NCBI GenBank assembly: GCA_021772635.1
Contig: JAJFLP010000020.1
Span: forward strand, 1-56,537
Reading direction: 5' to 3'
DNA length: 56,537 nt
DNA from: Verrucomicrobiota bacterium
GTDB lineage: Bacteria; Verrucomicrobiota; Lentisphaeria; JABSQK01; JAJFLO01
Of this stretch, positions 53,189-56,537 are shown piece by piece; positions within the stretch are counted from its first letter, which is position 1; each line of letters begins with the position of its first letter. The notes beneath the pieces are model-generated. The model was not told the origin of the DNA and did not search any database. It worked only from the letters and a program-made list of their open reading frames with translations. The translations under genes and the position numbers were made by a program.

Positions 53189-55060
53189 ATGATATCTCTT
53201 GAAAACTTCAAAGAATCTCTAAAAGACCGCTCAGATATCATTGATGTCCTGAATTCGTATATACCCCTGCAAAAGGCAGGAACCAACTATAAGTCACTCT
53301 GTCCGTTCCACAGCGAAAAAACTCCCTCGTTCACGGTTAATCCGGTCAAACAGATTTTCTACTGCTTCGGATGCCAGAAAGGTGGAGATGTTATTCGATT
53401 TGTCATGGACTACGAAGGCGTCGATTATATTACTGCTCTGAAGATTCTATCACAAAAAGTGGGGATGGTATTCCCGGAGCAAACGAATGATCGACGCAGC
53501 TCAAACGAGTCTGGATCTGCCGCGTCATTGCCGAAAGACACCTTTTACGAGTTACATCGAAAACTGTCTGTATGGTACCAAAAGCAATTGCGCTCATCGC
53601 GGGGGAAGGAAGCATTGGACTACGTTAGTAAACGCGGACTCGACGATGATACGTTGACGAAGTTTCAAGTAGGATTTGCGCCAAACTCATGGGACGACAC
53701 CATGAAGTGGGCAAAACAGAATGGGATTTCAATCGACCTGTTACGAACCTGCGGTATGATCACGGATCGAGAATCGGAGGGCAAAGCAACAAAAACGTAC
53801 GACCGCTTTCGTAATCGACTGATGTTCCCGATCTGGAACGAGCAGTCGAGTGTTATCGCGTTTAGCGGACGCCTGATTTCCGAGGACCAGGTCGGCGGCA
53901 AGTATGTCAATAGTCCTGAAACACCGCTGTTCCACAAAAGCAAGGTTCTGTATGGACTTCCGCTGGCACGCGAAGGGATCAAGAACCAGGGGTTCATGAT
54001 ATTATGCGAAGGCCAGATGGATGTGATCGCATGCCATCAAGCAGGGGTAACGAACGCGGTTGCCCCGCTCGGAACTGCGTTTACTGAGCTCCACGCACGA
54101 CTCATAAAACGTTACACCGATTCTATCACGCTACTTTTTGACGCCGATACGGCCGGAATCAACGCGGCCCTGAAAAGTATCGATGTATTTCTGCCGGCAA
54201 AGCTATCCACAAAAGTCGTTCTACTGAACAAAGGCGACGACCCGGATAGCCTGGTCCGAAAGCACGGGCGCGACGCACTCCTGAAGAAAATTAGTGAGGC
54301 CGTGGATTACTTTATTTTCCGAATGAACATTGAATTTGAACGGCAGTCTCCTTTAACGCCGGATACGAAGGCGAAGATCACGGAAACCGTGCTGAAAGAC
54401 ATTAGCCGAATCGAGAGTCACACCGCGAAATCTGAGTACTGCCGAATTCTAGCAACGCGCCTTCAGGTCCCGGAACACGTCGTTGCGCAGGATCTGCAGC
54501 GAATGGCTGGTCGTCGACCTGCCCGAAAGCCGTATCCCAGATCAGAAAACTCCAGAAATAACGAGGCCGAACCGCACGAACACCGTGAATCGAAATACGA
54601 GATCACCGCTGAGGGTGTACTTTTGGAGTTGGCATTGCACCATGGCATTTTCGCGCATAAAATGCTTGAGGAGCTTCCGCTTGAGTATATTACTGATTCC
54701 CCGACAGGTCGCGCTCTCAATGAGGTACTCGCCCATACAGAACAGGGCGAGTGGAGTGATGCTTCAAAGATAGTACTCGATAGTCTCGCCAAGTATCCAT
54801 CCAAAGACATAACAAAAGCGTTATTCGACCCGGAGTTCGGACCGAACACGTCGAAAGATACCTTGCGAAAAGCGTACGCCGATAGCCTGTACCAACGGGT
54901 TAAAGACGAGATTAATAAGAGAATGAACGATTTACAGCAAGAAATTTCGCAGTTGAAAACGCGGGAAGAAAAAAATAAACTTCAGCGTAAGTTGATCGAC
55001 TTCCGCAAGCAGAAAGATCGACATTATCATAAACTTAAACATGAATCCGGTGTCATGTGA
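53189..55060 (+). CDS. dnaG: DNA primase
   Basis: This 623-residue primase lays RNA primers at the replication fork. The N-terminal CHC2 zinc-binding domain has Cys38, His41, Cys59 and Cys62 (CPFHSEKTPSF, FYCFGC). The RNA polymerase core has the TOPRIM motifs ILCEGQMDVIACHQAG and LLFDADTAGINAA. The C-terminal helical helicase-interaction domain is present, ending in a lysine-rich coiled tail. Length and order are normal. The ATG at 53189 follows a tandem repeat. It is not next to rpoD or rpsU as in the classical macromolecular synthesis operon; the NagA-like gene follows after 65 nt on the same strand. Confidence 0.96.
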   Translation: MISLENFKESLKDRSDIIDVLNSYIPLQKAGTNYKSLCPFHSEKTPSFTVNPVKQIFYCFGCQKGGDVIRFVMDYEGVDYITALKILSQKVGMVFPEQTNDRRSSNESGSAASLPKDTFYELHRKLSVWYQKQLRSSRGKEALDYVSKRGLDDDTLTKFQVGFAPNSWDDTMKWAKQNGISIDLLRTCGMITDRESEGKATKTYDRFRNRLMFPIWNEQSSVIAFSGRLISEDQVGGKYVNSPETPLFHKSKVLYGLPLAREGIKNQGFMILCEGQMDVIACHQAGVTNAVAPLGTAFTELHARLIKRYTDSITLLFDADTAGINAALKSIDVFLPAKLSTKVVLLNKGDDPDSLVRKHGRDALLKKISEAVDYFIFRMNIEFERQSPLTPDTKAKITETVLKDISRIESHTAKSEYCRILATRLQVPEHVVAQDLQRMAGRRPARKPYPRSENSRNNEAEPHEHRESKYEITAEGVLLELALHHGIFAHKMLEELPLEYITDSPTGRALNEVLAHTEQGEWSDASKIVLDSLAKYPSKDITKALFDPEFGPNTSKDTLRKAYADSLYQRVKDEINKRMNDLQQEISQLKTREEKNKLQRKLIDFRKQKDRHYHKLKHESGVM

Positions 55061-55125
55061 AGGCAGCCCGCGATCTACGCCGACACGACGTCCGAGCAAA
55101 AAACACGTAGAAAGATTCCTGAAAA

Positions 55126-56319
55126 GTGGATAAAGACCTATTAATTCATCTTGAGTATTGCCTCACACCAACACATCGCATTAACAATGCTGCCATTGTT
55201 ATCAGTCAAGGCGATATTCTCGCCGTCGGCGGATTCTCCGCTTTCACGCACACCGAGGACTATATCGTAATTGACCTTCCGGAGTACCACGCTGTTCCTG
55301 GGTTTATCGATTCCCATATATACGGTGCAGGCGGATTTGACTGTATGCACGCCGACACGGACCATAATATCGCCGGTATGTCTGAGATTCTCTGCAGGCA
55401 CGGTGTTACCTCTTTCTTACCGACCACACAATCCGCGGATCATCCGAAATTGATCGCCGTTATCGAAGCTCTTGCTAGTCAGTGCGACAAGTCATTACCC
55501 GGCGCCGTACCAGTCGGAATACACATTGAAGGTCCGTATATAAGTTCTGAAAAACGCGGTGCACACCCGGAAAGTCACGTCAGGCCAATCAATATGCAGG
55601 AAGTCGATGAAATGATCGCCGCGGGAGATGGAGCGATTAAGGTATTTACTTTCGCTCCCGAGTTAGACAATGCGACCGAACTGATTAAGAAATTACGCGA
55701 ACATGGAATAACGCCGTCTATGGGACATACAGTCGCGGAACAAGACGACGTACTCCGCGCAATCGACGTCGGCGCACTACGCTGTTCCCACCTGCTGAAT
55801 GGTATGGAACCGCTCCGGCAACGCAAAGTCGGACTTGCAGCAACAGCTATGACGGATGAACGCCTATGGGTTGAAATGATCGTTGACGGTGTGCATATCC
55901 ATCCGCGAATGATTGATCTCGCGTGCAGATGCATTCGGAAAGACCGAATCGTCTGTATCAGCAACGCCAACGAAGCCGCTGGCCTAACGGACGGCGTATA
56001 CAAATTAGGAGACGAAGAGATTCACGTTGAACGGGGACGGTCTGTCCTGATTGACGGGGTCATTGCGGGCTCAACCGAATTTCTCGATCAGAACTATAAA
56101 CATCTCTTTTCCTATTCGCACTTAACGGATAGCGAGGTAACCGCCTGTTTTACCTTAAATCCGGCGCATAGTATCGGGCTCAAAGACCGCGGTGAAATCA
56201 AACCGGGAAAACAGGCGGATATCGCAATTATGAATCAGCAGCAGGAAGTGCAGATGACAATCATAAACGGGAATATCGCGTATTGCACCGAATCGATTGA
56301 GCTCCCCGAAAATATATAA
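55126..56319 (+). CDS. nagA: NagA-like amidohydrolase (N-acetylglucosamine-6-phosphate deacetylase family)
   Basis: This 397-residue amidohydrolase-fold protein has PGFIDSHIYGAGGFD at 58-72 and the metal ligands Glu135 (HIEGPYIS), His201 (MGHTVAE) and His222 (CSHLLNGM). The substrate-site VDGVHIHP has His257, and IAGSTEFLDQN follows. NagA removes acetyl from GlcNAc-6-phosphate in amino-sugar recycling. Two departures stand out: the aspartate that acts as general base in NagA (TDA-type motif) is Asn280 (ISNANEAAG), and the first metal-site motif reads HIY (His64, Tyr66) rather than HXH. Activity or substrate may therefore differ. The start is GTG at 55126. It follows dnaG by 65 nt; no nagB or nagE is near. 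Confidence 0.85.
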   Translation: MDKDLLIHLEYCLTPTHRINNAAIVISQGDILAVGGFSAFTHTEDYIVIDLPEYHAVPGFIDSHIYGAGGFDCMHADTDHNIAGMSEILCRHGVTSFLPTTQSADHPKLIAVIEALASQCDKSLPGAVPVGIHIEGPYISSEKRGAHPESHVRPINMQEVDEMIAAGDGAIKVFTFAPELDNATELIKKLREHGITPSMGHTVAEQDDVLRAIDVGALRCSHLLNGMEPLRQRKVGLAATAMTDERLWVEMIVDGVHIHPRMIDLACRCIRKDRIVCISNANEAAGLTDGVYKLGDEEIHVERGRSVLIDGVIAGSTEFLDQNYKHLFSYSHLTDSEVTACFTLNPAHSIGLKDRGEIKPGKQADIAIMNQQQEVQMTIINGNIAYCTESIELPENI

Positions 56320-56345
56320 TCGTACCATTGCACCATAAACTGCTT

Positions 56346-56526
56346 TAGCCTGATTAATTCACGCGATTCGTCGCGAGAGAACTTAACTCGTTCATGATAA
56401 GATGATTGGAGAAGGCGCCACGGTGAAAGTGAATTTTCATTCACTAAGATGTGAAGCCAAGCCAATCGGTTTATTCGAGCAGAGATTAGGGCTCGTAGAA
56501 GAATACTGGTGAATTATTCAGGCTAG
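56346..56526 (+). repeat. M-family MITE-like element, copy 2
   Basis: 181 bp with ends TAGCCTGATTAATTCAC and GTGAATTATTCAGGCTA, inverted repeats with one mismatch. It is the same length and orientation as the copy at 3851-4032 and lies downstream of the NagA-like gene. Confidence 0.85.
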
Positions 56527-56537
56527 ACGTGATATTC

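Overview
The window is a piece of chromosome from a diderm (Gram-negative) bacterium that I cannot name with certainty. Signs of an outer membrane and rod shape are an LpxL-type lipid A acyltransferase, two TolQ/ExbB-type motor clusters, MreC and MraY. A PEP-CTERM protein, a complete McsA-McsB-ClpC arginine-phosphorylation set, an HCF101-like Mrp ATPase and many membrane glycosyltransferases together suggest the PVC superphylum (Kiritimatiellota/Lentisphaerota-like) or a related lineage such as Omnitrophota. That placement is inference. Coding sequence looks like ordinary vertically inherited housekeeping genes, but the intergenic DNA is unusually long and crowded with several families of short, hairpin-rich repeats.

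Layout. 0.1-3.7 kb: Mrp/HCF101-type ATPase and ThiC (minus strand). 3.8-4.5 kb: two back-to-back miniature elements and tRNA-Ala(GGC). 5.1-10.3 kb: a protein with a TerB-like segment, a legume-lectin-like PEP-CTERM protein, two single-domain response regulators and ClpP. 10.8-18.4 kb: LpxL-type acyltransferase, a parvulin-like protein next to a 1046-residue ABC exporter with two cyclic-nucleotide-binding domains and a C39 peptidase, then MraY. 19.0-23.6 kb (minus): TPR protein, TolQ/ExbB homologue, two ExbD homologues and MreC. 23.8-27.4 kb: UMF1-type MFS transporter, GT2 glycosyltransferase, ThpR. 27.9-34.2 kb (minus): mcsA-mcsB-clpC-sigma70. 34.5 kb: tRNA-Pro(GGG). 34.8-45.6 kb: envelope glycan genes (YfhO-like protein, three GT-C-like membrane proteins, a WlbA-like dehydrogenase, a WlbB-like acetyltransferase, a DPM1-like GT2). 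46.0-49.8 kb: a tight five-gene operon (zinc-ribbon TolQ-like protein, two small single-pass proteins, a membrane-anchored repeat protein, a PrsW-type intramembrane protease) that I do not recognise as a named system. 49.9-56.3 kb: TruA, CT398-like zinc-ribbon protein, TPR lipoprotein, DnaG and a NagA-like amidohydrolase.

Repeats. Family names A-G and M are mine. A: about 100-165 bp, CGTAATC-rich hairpin. B: about 95-170 bp, modular, ends TATACYG...CRGTATA, apparently inserted at TA. C: hairpin cassettes of GGAGTTCA-type arms. D: about 285 bp element with 11-bp target duplications. E: 157 bp with perfect 17-bp terminal inverted repeats. F: inverted ACCTTTTCGAAC. G: weak GGRTTGCGG family. M: about 182 bp MITE-like. 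Many copies abut CTAG and sit directly against start or stop codons. In at least two genes a repeat supplies the start region (response regulator at 8.3 kb, TolQ homologue at 22.2 kb). D is nested inside A at 52.7-53.1 kb.

No rRNA, CRISPR array, transposase gene or intact prophage was seen. The repeats are non-autonomous here, so any mobilising enzyme must lie outside this window.
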